Assembly: GCA_900766975.1 (NCBI GenBank)
Contig: CAAFXO010000038.1
Span: forward strand, 1-64,000
Length of the DNA stretch: 64,000 bases
Source of the DNA: Bacteroidales bacterium
GTDB lineage: Bacteria; Bacteroidota; Bacteroidia; Bacteroidales; Muribaculaceae
Direction: 5' to 3'
The translations under genes and the position numbers were made by a program. Positions 17,419 through 27,005 of the stretch are shown piece by piece (the first letter of the stretch is position 1; each line of letters opens with the position of its first letter). A model generated the notes under the pieces. The model saw only the letters and a list, made by a program, of their open reading frames with translations, ran no database searches and had not been told where the DNA came from.

Positions 17419-18519
17419 TTCGAGGGGTGTATATTCGAGGTCGAAGGCTTCTGCCACTGCCTTGAATGTGATCTTGCCATCCACCACGTTGACACCATTG
17501 GCCAGGCCTTTGTCGCGACGACAAGCCTCTTGCCAGCCGAGGTCAGCGATTCGAACAGCGTAGGGCATGGTGGCGTTGGTCAGTGCCATGGTCGAGGTAT
17601 AGGGCACGGCCCCCGGGATGTTGGCTACGGCATATTGCACCACGCCATCCACCATATAGGTCGGCTCGGAGTGGGTCGTCGGGTGTGTAGTCTCGAAACA
17701 TCCACCCTGGTCCACTGCCACGTCTACCATCACCGATCCGGGACGAAGCAATTTCACCATGTCGGCAGTAATCAGGTGTGGGGTCTTGGCTCCGGGCACG
17801 AGCACCGATCCGATCACCAAGTCGGTCGTCGGCAATTCTTGCTCGATATTGTGGCGTGAGGAGTAGAGGGTCTTCACATTCTTCGGCATCACTTCCGCGC
17901 AGTGTCTCAACACGTTGAGGTTGACATCGGTGATGGTGACTTCAGCTCCAAGTCCGGCTGCCATCAGCGCTGCATTGCGCCCTACCACGCCGGCACCAAG
18001 CACCAACACGCGCGCTGGCTTTACCCCCGGCACTCCTCCCATCAGGATGCCGCGACCTCCCTGGGGCTTCTCCAAGAAGCGTGCTCCCTCTTGGATCGAC
18101 ATACGACCCGCTACTTCACTCATCGGTATCAGCAACGGCAGTCGGTTCTCACGGTCGGTAACAGTCTCGTAGGCGATGCAAGTAGCGCCGCTCTCGAGCA
18201 TGGCATCCAGCAATTCGCGCTCTGAGGCAAAGTGGAAGTAGGTGAACAGCAATTGTCCTTTGCGGATTAGCTTATATTCCGGGGCAATCGGCTCCTTTAC
18301 TTTGATGATCATGTCGGCTTCAGCATAAACATCTTCGATGGTAGGGAGAATAGTGGCACCCGCCGCTATATATTCATCGTCGGCAAAGCCGCTCCCTTCG
18401 CCCGCTGTGTGCTGCACGTAGAGACTATGGCCATGTGCCACGAGTTCCTTGACTCCGGCAGGGGTGGCTCCAACTCGATTCTCGTTGTTCTTGATCTCTT
18501 TTGGAATTCCGATTTTCAT
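17413..18519 (-). CDS. ald: Alanine dehydrogenase
   Basis: 368 residues, full length. Start MKIGIPKEIKNNENRVGATPAGV is the family signature with the pyruvate-binding Arg at 16. KVKEPIAPEYKLI contains the conserved Lys near 75, and the catalytic His is in YFHFASE (about 96). The Rossmann NAD motif is VLVLGAGVVGRNAA (about 170-183). It interconverts L-alanine with pyruvate plus ammonia and matches the nitrogen-handling genes elsewhere in the window (gdhA, sdaA). Its upstream side faces the repeat array of the next ATPase gene; no clean promoter was found. Confidence 0.95.
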   Translation of the reverse strand: MKIGIPKEIKNNENRVGATPAGVKELVAHGHSLYVQHTAGEGSGFADDEYIAAGATILPTIEDVYAEADMIIKVKEPIAPEYKLIRKGQLLFTYFHFASERELLDAMLESGATCIAYETVTDRENRLPLLIPMSEVAGRMSIQEGARFLEKPQGGRGILMGGVPGVKPARVLVLGAGVVGRNAALMAAGLGAEVTITDVNLNVLRHCAEVMPKNVKTLYSSRHNIEQELPTTDLVIGSVLVPGAKTPHLITADMVKLLRPGSVMVDVAVDQGGCFETTHPTTHSEPTYMVDGVVQYAVANIPGAVPYTSTMALTNATMPYAVRIADLGWQEACRRDKGLANGVNVVDGKITFKAVAEAFDLEYTPLEL

Positions 18520-18696
18520 AATGCGTTTAATTTAGTTTTTGATGGTATTTCTTGCGGAAAGCAATAAATGCAACCTACACTTTTTTGCCCCCTTTCTTTC
18601 TCGCCGCCAATTTACAAATTTTGCAAAAAAAATAAACACTTTTTTTATATGTTTTTGAACATAATCCCCATTTTTTTGACCCCAACCGATTCTCCC

Positions 18697-18848
18697 GTTT
18701 TGACTCCAAATTATCAAAAATCAATTTTTGCCCCGACTTTCATTCCAAACAGGCAATATATCGCCCCGACTTTCGTCCAATATTGCCTATTTTTTGCCCC
18801 GACTTTCGTCCAATTTTCTTTGTTTTTTGCTCTGACTTTCGGAAAAAA
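18697..18848 (+). repeat. Array of five direct repeats, exact 33-bp period, before second COG1373 ATPase gene
   Basis: Core GCCCCGACTTTC with flanking T-run and GTCCAA. Copies start at 18697 (degenerate, GTTTTGACTCC), 18730, 18763, 18796 and 18829 (GCTCTGACTTTC); every step is 33 bp. The three central cores are identical. The last copy begins at the final G of the -33 element and lies in the promoter spacer. The sequence differs from the array at 2296-2444, but copy number, period and position are the same. Confidence 0.88.
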
Positions 18849-18860
18849 TGCTTATATTTG
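18826..18860 (+). promoter_or_regulatory. Promoter of the second COG1373 ATPase gene
   Basis: TTTG (18826-18829), 23-bp spacer, TATATTTG (18853-18860). The spacer is slightly long. The upstream in-frame ATG at 18848 lies inside this promoter, so translation must start at 18887. Confidence 0.6.
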
Positions 18861-18886
18861 CGATAAATTTATTTACTGTAATATTT

Positions 18887-20251
18887 ATGGCGTATTTCAA
18901 AAGACATATCGATAGATTCCTTCAAGACTGGAAGAATGTCCCAAGACGATATCCTTTGCTCATACGGGGCGCTCGCCAGGTGGGAAAATCTACTGCTGTA
19001 CGTGAATTGGGTAAGTCTTTCCGGTTTTTTGTCGAGATCAATCTTGAAAAGAAACCTTCGCTTCGAGAAGTCTTTACAGAAAATATTGATGTGAAAAGAA
19101 CCTGTGAGAAGTTGAGTGGTATTCTATCTATACCAATTATTCCGGGTGAAACATTGCTTTTTATAGACGAGATACAGACATCTAAGGAAGCCATTATGTC
19201 TCTACGTTATTTTAAAGAGGATTATCCCGAATTGCATGTTATAGCTGCCGGTTCGCTCTTAGAATTTACTCTCGAGGAGTTACCATCTTTTGGCGTAGGT
19301 CGCATTCGCTCGCTTTATATGTATCCCTTCTCATTTGATGAATTTCTTATGGCTCAGGGACTCGATATTTCAGTTGACTTTAAAATGAAAGCAAATGCTG
19401 ACCAACCGCTTCCTTTGTCCGCACACAATGATATGATAGATCACCTACGATCTTTTTATCTTGTTGGCGGTATGCCGGCTGCTGTTACCGAGTGGGTTGA
19501 AACCAGAAGCTATATAGAAGTAGCTCACATACATCATGATATCATCGATACATATCAAGATGATTTCTCTAAATATAAAAAAAGAGTCTCTCCCATGCTA
19601 TTGCGACAGGTGCTCCGTTCCGTGGCGCTTCAAGTAGGTAATAAATTCGTATTCACTCAGGCAATGCCTGACACTAAATCTACTGTCATCAAGGATGCTT
19701 TATATCTGCTTTCTCTCGCAGGACTCATACATCCTGTAATTCATACTGCTGCTAATGGCTTGCCATTAGGTGCTGAAGCGAATCCTGATTATACCAAATA
19801 CCTTTTCTTTGATCATGGTGTTATGCAGACTCTGCTTAATATTCAAGCTGCGGATATACTCTCCTGCAATGAATTGGATTTTGTTAACAAAGGACCTACT
19901 TCTGAAATGTTCGCCGGACTTGAAATGTTGAAATATAGTGATCCGTTTACTAAATCGGAATCATATTATTGGCAGAGAATGGCGAAGAAGAGCCAAGCTG
20001 AAGTCGATTACGTAATATCACACAATGGCAAAATCTTACCCATTGAAGTGAAAGCCGGCACTCAAGGTGGAATGCAAAGTCTCTGGATTTTCCTTCGTGA
20101 ACATAAGTTGGTTAATGCTATCCGTACGTCGCTTGAAAACTTCAATCGCATATATTACAACGACAAGGATGCTGATAACACAACCCGCCAAGTAGACATA
20201 ATCCCCCTATACGCCTTAAGCAATATCCAAAAGTTAAGGAACGAGCTCTAA
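18887..20251 (+). CDS. COG1373-type ATPase with DUF4143 (second copy)
   Basis: 454 residues from MAYFKRHIDRFLQDW, the usual family start; an ATG 13 codons earlier falls within the promoter. P-loop GARQVGKS (28-35), Walker B LLFIDEIQTSKEA, AAGSLLEFTLEE sensor region, GRIRSLYMYPFSFDEFL, and C-terminal nuclease-like QAEVDYVI with LPIEVKAG (D...ExK). It belongs to the same broad family as 2474-3880 but is a distinct subtype, closer to the ATPases that keep the FGVGRI motif. Role unknown. AT-rich relative to valS. Its stop codon is the end of a GAACGAGCTCTAA element. Confidence 0.86.
   Translation: MAYFKRHIDRFLQDWKNVPRRYPLLIRGARQVGKSTAVRELGKSFRFFVEINLEKKPSLREVFTENIDVKRTCEKLSGILSIPIIPGETLLFIDEIQTSKEAIMSLRYFKEDYPELHVIAAGSLLEFTLEELPSFGVGRIRSLYMYPFSFDEFLMAQGLDISVDFKMKANADQPLPLSAHNDMIDHLRSFYLVGGMPAAVTEWVETRSYIEVAHIHHDIIDTYQDDFSKYKKRVSPMLLRQVLRSVALQVGNKFVFTQAMPDTKSTVIKDALYLLSLAGLIHPVIHTAANGLPLGAEANPDYTKYLFFDHGVMQTLLNIQAADILSCNELDFVNKGPTSEMFAGLEMLKYSDPFTKSESYYWQRMAKKSQAEVDYVISHNGKILPIEVKAGTQGGMQSLWIFLREHKLVNAIRTSLENFNRIYYNDKDADNTTRQVDIIPLYALSNIQKLRNEL
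20234..20251 (+). repeat. GAACGCGCTCTWA element ending in the ATPase stop codon
   Basis: TTAAGGAACGAGCTCTAA, one base different from consensus; its last three bases are the TAA stop. Confidence 0.6.
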
Positions 20252-20348
20252 AAACTCAGCTTCTTATTGGGCTTGGCGGGGTGACCTCTCAGTTTCTCTG
20301 TTTCCTCACATTCATTTTTACGGTATATGGTAAGTATAGAGGTCGCTT

Positions 20349-20380
20349 TTTGCGGGTTTTACTTTTTTTTACTAACTTTG
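20349..20380 (+). promoter_or_regulatory. Promoter of valS
   Basis: TTTG (20349-20352), 20-bp spacer, TAACTTTG (20373-20380). Leader about 20 nt. Confidence 0.75.
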
Positions 20381-20405
20381 TGGGTATTTTTGAACTTTTT
20401 GACTT

Positions 20406-23027
20406 ATGAATGATTTAGCTACCATATACAATCCTAAAGATGTTGAGGATAAGTGGTATGAGTATTGGGTGAATCATGGTCTTTTCCATTCCACCCCCGA
20501 TGATCGTGAACCTTATACCGTAGTGATTCCACCCCCTAATGTCACCGGCGTGCTCCACATGGGCCACATGCTGAATAATACTATTCAGGATATACTGGTG
20601 CGTCGTGCCCGTATGACCGGCAAGAACGCTTGCTGGGTCCCCGGCACCGACCATGCTGCCATATCTACCGAGGCTAAAGTCGTGGCTAAGCTCGCCAAGG
20701 AGGGTATCGATAAGCATTCCCTTACTCGTGAGGAGTTCCTCACCCACGCCTGGGATTGGACCAATAAGTATGGAGGTATCATCCTCCGGCAACTCCGTAA
20801 GCTCGGAGCCTCTTGCGACTGGGATCGCACCGCCTTCACCATGGATGAGACTCGCTCTGCTTCCGTAATCCGCGTCTTCTGCGACCTCTACAATAAGGGG
20901 CTGATCTATCGCGGCGTCCGTATGGTCAACTGGGACCCCAAGGCCCTCACTGCCCTCTCCGATGAGGAAGTGATCTATAAGGAGGAACAAAGCAAACTCT
21001 TCTATCTTCGCTATAAGGTGGAGGATGATGATCGTTATATCATCGTCGCTACTACTCGCCCCGAAACTATCCTGGGCGATACCGCCGTGTGTGTCAACCC
21101 CAACGACCCCCGATATTCATGGCTCAAGGGAAAGCGTGTCATCGTGCCTCTCGTAGGTCGCGCCGTGCCTATCATCATGGATGAGTATGTCGAAATGGAG
21201 TTCGGTACCGGTTGCCTAAAGGTGACTCCCGCTCATGACGTCAATGACTATATGCTCGGCGATAAATATAACCTCCCATCTATCGATATCTTCAACGATG
21301 ATGGCACCATCTCCGAAGCCGGCGGCATGTATGTCGGCATGGATCGCTTCGATGTCCGCAAGAAGATCATGGAAGATCTCGCCGCTGCCGACCTCGTAGA
21401 GAAGGTCGAAGATTATGTCAACAAGGTGGGTCACTCGGAGCGCACCGACGTCGTGATCGAACCGAAACTCTCTATGCAATGGTTCGTCAAGATGGAGTCT
21501 CTCGCCCGTCCTGCCCTCAAGGCTGTAGAGGATGACGAGATCGCTTACGTCCCCGCCAAGTTCAAAAATATCTATCGCCACTGGATGACCAATATCAAGG
21601 ATTGGTGTATCTCGCGCCAGCTCTGGTGGGGACACCGGATCCCGGCTTATTACCTCCCCGATGGCGGTTATGTCGTGGCTGAAAATGATCAAAAGGCTCT
21701 CGAACTCGCCATCGAGAAGAGTGGCAACCGCGATCTCACCATCGCCGACCTCCGTCGCGATGAGGATTGCCTCGATACCTGGTTCTCTTCCTGGCTTTGG
21801 CCCCTCTCCCTATTCAACGGCATCCTCGATCCCGACAATGAGGAGTTCAAGTATTATTATCCCACTTCCGATCTTGTTACAGCCCCCGATATCATATTCT
21901 TCTGGGTGGCGCGTATGATCATGGCGGGCTATGAGTTCGCCGGCAAGATGCCTTTCCGCAACGTATATTTCACCGGTATCGTGCGCGATAAGTTGGGTCG
22001 TAAGATGTCGAAATCGCTCGGAAATTCTCCCGACCCTCTCGAGCTGATCGATAAGTTTGGCGCCGATGGCGTCCGCATGGGTATCATGCTCGCCGCTCCC
22101 GCCGGCCACGATATCATCTACGACGATACCCTCTGCGAGCAGGGCCGCAATTTCTGCAATAAGATATGGAACTCTTTCCGCCTTATCAAGGGGTGGGAAG
22201 TCGCCGATATCCCGCAGCCCGAGTCGGCTCGCCTCGGCGTCGAATGGTTTGACGCCAAAATCCAACAGACCATGGCTGAGATGGACGACCTGATGAGCAA
22301 GTTCCGCATCTCTGAGGCTCTGATGGCTGTCTACCGCCTCTTCTGGGATGAGTTCTCTTCTTGGCTACTCGAGGTGGTGAAGCCGGCTTACGGCTCGCCG
22401 ATCGACCGCGCCACTTACGATGCTACGATCCGTTTCTTCGACTCGTTGCTCCGTCTGCTCCATCCCTTTATGCCCTTCATCACCGAGGAGCTCTGGCAGC
22501 ACCTCGCCGAGCGCAAGGATGGCGAAAGTATCATGTATGCCCAGCTTCCCAAGTGGGGCGAGTATGACGAAGGGCTCATCGCCGCCTTCGAACATGTCAA
22601 GGAGGTGGTGGCCGGCATCCGCACTGTCCGCAAACAGAAACAATTGCCTCAGCGCGAAGCCCTCGAACTCAATGTCGGCCGTCAGCACGACCATGCCCTC
22701 GATGCCGTCATTACTAAGATGGGCAATATCTCCGACATCGTCGAAGTGGATGAGAAGAGTGCCACTGCCGCCGGATTCATCGTCGGCAAGGTGGAATACT
22801 CCGTGCCTCTCGCCAATAAGGTAAATGTCGAAGAAGAAATCGCCAAACTCAATAAGGACCTCGAATACTACACCAAGTTCCTCGCCGGAGTCGAGAAAAA
22901 GCTCGCAAACGAGCGATTTGTCGCCAACGCCCCGGAGGCTGTGGTTGCCATCGAACGAAAGAAGAAGTCGGATGCCGAAGAGAAACTCGCCACAATCCGA
23001 GCTGCCCTCGCCGCATTCTCCAAGTAA
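20406..23027 (+). CDS. valS: Valine--tRNA ligase
   Basis: 873 residues, normal length. HIGH motif HMGH at 51-54 after PPPNVTGVL, and KMSKS at 533-537 within GRKMSKSLGN. The editing domain (about 200-340, TTRPETILGDTAVCV) clears threonyl products, and a C-terminal coiled coil follows (EEIAKLNKDLEYYTKFL, about 800-873). Acts in the cytoplasm. Monocistronic: its own promoter lies upstream and a long terminator hairpin follows. Confidence 0.97.
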   Translation: MNDLATIYNPKDVEDKWYEYWVNHGLFHSTPDDREPYTVVIPPPNVTGVLHMGHMLNNTIQDILVRRARMTGKNACWVPGTDHAAISTEAKVVAKLAKEGIDKHSLTREEFLTHAWDWTNKYGGIILRQLRKLGASCDWDRTAFTMDETRSASVIRVFCDLYNKGLIYRGVRMVNWDPKALTALSDEEVIYKEEQSKLFYLRYKVEDDDRYIIVATTRPETILGDTAVCVNPNDPRYSWLKGKRVIVPLVGRAVPIIMDEYVEMEFGTGCLKVTPAHDVNDYMLGDKYNLPSIDIFNDDGTISEAGGMYVGMDRFDVRKKIMEDLAAADLVEKVEDYVNKVGHSERTDVVIEPKLSMQWFVKMESLARPALKAVEDDEIAYVPAKFKNIYRHWMTNIKDWCISRQLWWGHRIPAYYLPDGGYVVAENDQKALELAIEKSGNRDLTIADLRRDEDCLDTWFSSWLWPLSLFNGILDPDNEEFKYYYPTSDLVTAPDIIFFWVARMIMAGYEFAGKMPFRNVYFTGIVRDKLGRKMSKSLGNSPDPLELIDKFGADGVRMGIMLAAPAGHDIIYDDTLCEQGRNFCNKIWNSFRLIKGWEVADIPQPESARLGVEWFDAKIQQTMAEMDDLMSKFRISEALMAVYRLFWDEFSSWLLEVVKPAYGSPIDRATYDATIRFFDSLLRLLHPFMPFITEELWQHLAERKDGESIMYAQLPKWGEYDEGLIAAFEHVKEVVAGIRTVRKQKQLPQREALELNVGRQHDHALDAVITKMGNISDIVEVDEKSATAAGFIVGKVEYSVPLANKVNVEEEIAKLNKDLEYYTKFLAGVEKKLANERFVANAPEAVVAIERKKKSDAEEKLATIRAALAAFSK

Positions 23028-23063
23028 CCAAACCATACAGATCGCAAATCGATTCTATAAAAG

Positions 23064-23126
23064 AACCCTAAAAAACGAGGAGCTGTGTCTTTTAGCTAAT
23101 GATACAGCTCCTCGTTTTTTAGGGTT
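23064..23126 (+). terminator. Terminator of valS
   Basis: A 26-base arm (23064-23089) pairs with 23101-23126 with a single mismatch; the right arm contains TTTTTT. It may act in both directions. Confidence 0.8.
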
Positions 23127-23156
23127 ATGTGAAGTTCGAAAATTTAACGAGGAAAT

Positions 23157-23190
23157 TTAAGGAACGCGCGCAAAATAGAGCTCTTAGAGT
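23157..23190 (+). repeat. GAACGCGCTCTWA element with a second half-site
   Basis: TTAAGGAACGCGCGC (23158-23172) followed by ATAGAGCTCTTAGAG (23176-23190), over the stop codon (23184-23186) of the minus-strand DUF4954 gene. Confidence 0.5.
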
Positions 23191-24971
23191 GCGAGCATCT
23201 CGTTTTGGGCGTTCAGGTCTTCGAGGTAGTGGGCGCGGTCTTCTTCTACCATCTTGTCAAATTCACGGGCATAGTCGGCGATGACTTCCGGTGTCCGACG
23301 CCATGGCTCCGGGATGCGAGAGTCGATCCATTGCTTCTCTTGGTCGTAATAGCTGTCGTAGGCCTCGCTGAAGATCCCTTCGATCTCTTCGAGCGTTGTC
23401 GCCTCAAGTGCACGCTGCAATGTGGGGCGCGGCATCGGTAATCCCGCGATATCAACCCATTCATATACTTCGGCTACAGATTGAACATCAATATTCTCCA
23501 CGCTCTCTCTGCTCTCTCCTCCTCCTTCCTTCACACTCCATTCGATCTCATGGAGCGATAGGTATTTGTAGATGGCAAGTTTATAGAGATTGCGAGCCCG
23601 CTCCAAGGAGGCTCGAGTGAATTTCATCCCTCGATAGCGGATATAATGATCGTCGTCTGCCGGCCGCTGCAAGAGCTTCTCGATAACTTCCGACGAGGTC
23701 AGCATCTTGTCGATAGTAGTCGGATTCAGCACGTCGAAGATGATGCGATCGTGCAAGGGCATATAGCGCTTCTGCCGACGGTCGCGGCTGGGCCATTTCT
23801 TCTCATCTCGCAGAAGTCCGCAACTACGCAACATCACCCCCGGCACCACCACCGTAGCCCCCTTCTCATCGCCAAAGAGATAGGAGAAGGGAAATTCCGA
23901 TGAGTCGGGATGGGTCTTATGTTGCCCCATCAGCAGCGAGAAGGCTCCGATTTTCGCTCCAAGCATCAGGTAGGATGCCGAACTGGTCTTGACGCCTCGC
24001 TCCAAGAGTCCCCAGTGCACCGGCCCTAACTTATACATGTGGTTGCTCTGGTTAGTGCCGCTGCCGGCATTCATGAAGGAGGTCTGACAACCGATCAGCA
24101 GCGACGATTTGTGCATACTCACCGTGTAGGGCCCGGCGAAGAGGGCACATGCCTCCCCATTCTCCAATGTGGTGTTGGCGAAGATCAGCGAGTCGTGGGC
24201 GGAGAATCCCTTCTCCACTCTTGCCCCCTGCCCGATATAGCAATTACGGATGATCGCAGCAGAGTCTACCCTTCCATCTTCGATGATAAACCCCTCTGCA
24301 TCAACGTTATTGCCAACGTATGCCATGCACTTGCCAGGCGCGGCATTGTTGATGATCATCCCGGTGTGGAGCGATTTCGCCCCCTCCACCCTCACTTCGT
24401 CGCCGATGATCACGTTCACGATCTGTCCGCAGTTGATCACCACCGAGTTGTTGCCAATCTTATGCAGCGGCTGACGGGTGTCAAGATATGCCTCTATGAC
24501 TGGCTTGAAATGACGCTCGTTCCATTTCGGCATCCGTGCCATCAACAGTGCTGTCTGCGCACTCAGCCCGGGATAGATGGTCACCGGACGTGACCCCGAC
24601 TCGTCGAGCACATTCACCTCCAGACCAAGTCCGCAGAGTGATTCCGGCTCGAACTCTATCAGGGCGGTGTTGCAGATTCGTGCCCCATCGCCGATGATAC
24701 ACTCCTTGATGTGCATGCCGATGTTGCGTATCTCCACATAGTTGCCCACAACACAATTCTCCAAGCAGGCATCTTCGATACAGCCACCACTTTCGCCCCC
24801 AAGGGCGCCAAGTGACACCGCTCCCACGAACTTTACATTGCGCACTCGCGACAAGTCGGTGGCATCACACACGCGTATGCCACTCCAGTCGGGAGAGTAA
24901 CATCCATGACTCTCCAATTCCTGCCGCTCCCACCACTCTATGGGGCGTCTGCGTTCATCTTTCCCTTCCAT
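23184..24971 (-). CDS. DUF4954 family protein (left-handed beta-helix, acyl/nucleotidyl-transferase-like)
   Basis: 595 residues. The middle (about 40-330) is a series of hexapeptide-like repeats, for example VVGNYVEIRNIGMHIKECII, INCGQIVNVIIGDEVRVEGA and NCYIGQGARVEKG, as in LpxA/GlmU-type left-handed beta-helices. The C-terminal 200 residues are helical (RARNLYKLAIYKYL, VYEWVDIAG). In Bacteroidota this family is conserved but unassigned; a sugar-nucleotide or cell-envelope role is inferred from the fold only. It lies 91 bp after hflX on the same strand and may be in its transcript. I do not call GlmU because no nucleotidyltransferase domain is present. Confidence 0.8.
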   Translation of the reverse strand: MEGKDERRRPIEWWERQELESHGCYSPDWSGIRVCDATDLSRVRNVKFVGAVSLGALGGESGGCIEDACLENCVVGNYVEIRNIGMHIKECIIGDGARICNTALIEFEPESLCGLGLEVNVLDESGSRPVTIYPGLSAQTALLMARMPKWNERHFKPVIEAYLDTRQPLHKIGNNSVVINCGQIVNVIIGDEVRVEGAKSLHTGMIINNAAPGKCMAYVGNNVDAEGFIIEDGRVDSAAIIRNCYIGQGARVEKGFSAHDSLIFANTTLENGEACALFAGPYTVSMHKSSLLIGCQTSFMNAGSGTNQSNHMYKLGPVHWGLLERGVKTSSASYLMLGAKIGAFSLLMGQHKTHPDSSEFPFSYLFGDEKGATVVVPGVMLRSCGLLRDEKKWPSRDRRQKRYMPLHDRIIFDVLNPTTIDKMLTSSEVIEKLLQRPADDDHYIRYRGMKFTRASLERARNLYKLAIYKYLSLHEIEWSVKEGGGESRESVENIDVQSVAEVYEWVDIAGLPMPRPTLQRALEATTLEEIEGIFSEAYDSYYDQEKQWIDSRIPEPWRRTPEVIADYAREFDKMVEEDRAHYLEDLNAQNEMLAL

Positions 24972-25062
24972 ATCCTTTATGTTCTTGACTCAGGATTGTT
25001 ACTTTTTTGTTGGCCAGACGGTGACCCTGTTTCCCATTATCCGTCGATAGGGTAGTGGCTCA

Positions 25063-26289
25063 TTATCCCTCGCCATTCTCATCATATATCTGATAGAGAA
25101 AGTCGTTGTAGGGGAATCGAGCCGTGTGGATCTCTTTCGCCTTCTGATATAATAACGCTTTTAATTTCTCAATATTGAGTCGCTCTTTGGCGGAGATGAA
25201 TACACAGTTGTTTTCCATCTTAGCCATCCACATCTTCTCGAACTCATCGAGTGAGATATTCTCGCGAGTGCGTGGCGTCAGATCGTCAGGATCTTTGGGT
25301 GTATAGCTGAAGGCATCGATCTTGTTGAACACCATGATCATCGGCTTATCCCCCGAGTCGCAGACTTCGCTCAGGGTCTTATTCACCACCTCGATCTGCT
25401 CTTCAAAGTTGTGATGACTTACATCCACCACATGCACCAACACGTCAGCCTCTCTCACCTCGTCGAGGGTCGATTTAAACGATTCCACAAGATGGGAGGG
25501 AAGTTTGCGGATAAATCCTACGGTGTCTGATAGCAGGAAGGGGAGATTCTCGATCACCACCTTACGCACCGTCGTGTCGAGGGTGGCAAAGAGCTTGTTC
25601 TCGGCGAAGACTTCGCTCTTGCTCAGCAGGTTCATCAGTGTAGACTTGCCGACATTGGTATATCCCACTAGTGCCACGCGGGTCAGCTTGCCGCGATTCT
25701 TTCGCTGCACCACTTTCTGCTTGTCGATCGCCACCAGCTCCTCTTTGAGGCGCGAGATCTTGTCGAGGATGATACGACGGTCGGTCTCTATCTGCGTCTC
25801 ACCCGGTCCGCGCATACCGATACCACCTCGCTGGCGCTCCAAGTGTGTCCACATGCGGGTGAGGCGCGGCAGCAAGTATTGATATTGTGCCAATTCCACC
25901 TGCGTGCGTGCCGTCGCGGTCTGAGCTCGCTTGGCGAAGATGTCCAATATCAGACTCGTGCGATCCAGGATCTTGACTTTGAGCTCTTTTTCGATGTTTG
26001 CCACCTGCTTCGAACTCAATTCGTCGTCGAAGATCACAAGTCCGATCTCGTTATCCTCCACATATTGGCGGATCTCTTCAAGTTTGCCCGTGCCCACGTA
26101 GGTGCGAGGATTCGGATATTCGATCTTCTGCGTGAAGCGTGCCATGGGCTCCGCTCCCGCCGTCTCCGCCAAGAAGGCAAGCTCGTCGAGATATTCCGCA
26201 GTCTTCGCCTCGTTCTGCTCGCGGGTCGTCAGTCCCACCAATACCGTCTTTTCGTTCTCTTCTTTATTGATTATGTTATCTTCTATCAT
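25063..26289 (-). CDS. hflX: GTPase HflX
   Basis: 408 residues. The N-terminal HflX domain is followed by a coiled coil (about 170-200), the signature GGIGMRGPGETQIETDRR (155-172), and a TRAFAC GTPase domain: G1 GYTNVGKST (209-217), G3 DTVGFIRKLP and G4 NKID. HflX binds 50S subunits and splits stalled ribosomes under stress. Upstream gene of a possible pair with DUF4954. The start at 26289 gives an acidic N-terminal tail; a slightly later start is possible. Confidence 0.95.
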   Translation of the reverse strand: MIEDNIINKEENEKTVLVGLTTREQNEAKTAEYLDELAFLAETAGAEPMARFTQKIEYPNPRTYVGTGKLEEIRQYVEDNEIGLVIFDDELSSKQVANIEKELKVKILDRTSLILDIFAKRAQTATARTQVELAQYQYLLPRLTRMWTHLERQRGGIGMRGPGETQIETDRRIILDKISRLKEELVAIDKQKVVQRKNRGKLTRVALVGYTNVGKSTLMNLLSKSEVFAENKLFATLDTTVRKVVIENLPFLLSDTVGFIRKLPSHLVESFKSTLDEVREADVLVHVVDVSHHNFEEQIEVVNKTLSEVCDSGDKPMIMVFNKIDAFSYTPKDPDDLTPRTRENISLDEFEKMWMAKMENNCVFISAKERLNIEKLKALLYQKAKEIHTARFPYNDFLYQIYDENGEG

Positions 26290-26320
26290 CTTTTAATAGG
26301 GATGCTCTCTAATGATATAC

Positions 26321-26365
26321 ATAAGGGACTGTGCCATTCGTTTTCTCTCTGACACAGCCCCTTAT
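26321..26365. terminator. Hairpin between the OmpH-like gene and hflX
   Basis: ATAAGGG and CTGTG pair with CACAG and CCCTTAT across one mismatch, with a loop of about 18 bases (26321-26365). It probably ends transcripts entering from the right, but it lies between two minus-strand genes, so it would separate hflX from the gene downstream of it. Confidence 0.5.
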
Positions 26366-26383
26366 TGATGATTTGCTTCTATA

Positions 26384-26989
26384 TTATTTCTTCACCTTGT
26401 TGTAGCGGGCGTTGAGTCCCTCCACCACTTCGTTGGTGATATCAAGCTCAGGATTGATATAGAGTGTGGCTGCCTTGAAGAGGATGGCGTCATAGCCTCG
26501 GGTCTTGTTATATTCCTGGATGAAGGCATTGATCGAGTCGTTGATACATTTCTGTGCCTGATCTGCCGCCTGCGCCATATTGTTCTGCAGATTCTGCATG
26601 CTGCGCTGTGCGTCATTCTGCATCGACATATATTTCTGCTCATCTTGCTTGTATGATGCCTCCGACAGATAGCCATTGTTCTGCATCTTGTTCTGGATGC
26701 TGGTGGCAAAGTTCTGTATCTTGTTCTGATGCTGCTTCATTTGGCTCTCGGCGTTGTTCTGCAGTCGGAGCATCTCTTCGTTATAGTCTTTCGCCAAGTT
26801 ATAGCGGCTCAAGATGGTGTCGAGATCGACATAACGATAGTTGGGGAGGTTGCTTGACTGCTTGCCGGCTTCGGTCTTTGCCTTGGCGGGTGCTGCCTCT
26901 TTCTTCTCTGTTTCGTTGCATGATAGCATGGTAGCTGCCGAGAGGGCAACGATCGCCATCATCGCAAGGTTGCGGGTTGTTTTCTTCAT
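26384..26989 (-). CDS. OmpH/Skp-like periplasmic chaperone, lipoprotein form
   Basis: 201 residues from MKKTTRNLAMMAIVALSAATMLSC. That start gives a clean lipoprotein signal (lipobox MLSC, Cys 24); a longer frame begins 20 codons earlier but overlaps the small upstream gene and lacks a signal. After an Ala/Lys-rich linker, NYRYVDLDTILSRYNLAKDYNEEM is the OmpH entry, followed by a long Gln/Asn/Met-rich coiled coil (about 70-150) and the INDSINAFIQEYNKTRGYDAIL end typical of OmpH. Skp-type proteins hold unfolded outer-membrane proteins. Lipid anchoring of such a protein is seen in Bacteroidota. Confidence 0.82.
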   Translation of the reverse strand: MKKTTRNLAMMAIVALSAATMLSCNETEKKEAAPAKAKTEAGKQSSNLPNYRYVDLDTILSRYNLAKDYNEEMLRLQNNAESQMKQHQNKIQNFATSIQNKMQNNGYLSEASYKQDEQKYMSMQNDAQRSMQNLQNNMAQAADQAQKCINDSINAFIQEYNKTRGYDAILFKAATLYINPELDITNEVVEGLNARYNKVKK

Positions 26990-27005
26990 TTTATGCTTTT
27001 GTTTT

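Noticed and set aside
18697..18848. Possible small CRISPR array
   Set aside because: Same reasons: short cores, constant 33-bp step, decay at both ends, promoter overlap, no cas genes.
18848..18886. Longer N-terminus for the second COG1373 ATPase
   Set aside because: The earlier ATG lies inside the -33/-7 promoter, and the family normally starts near MxxFKRHID.
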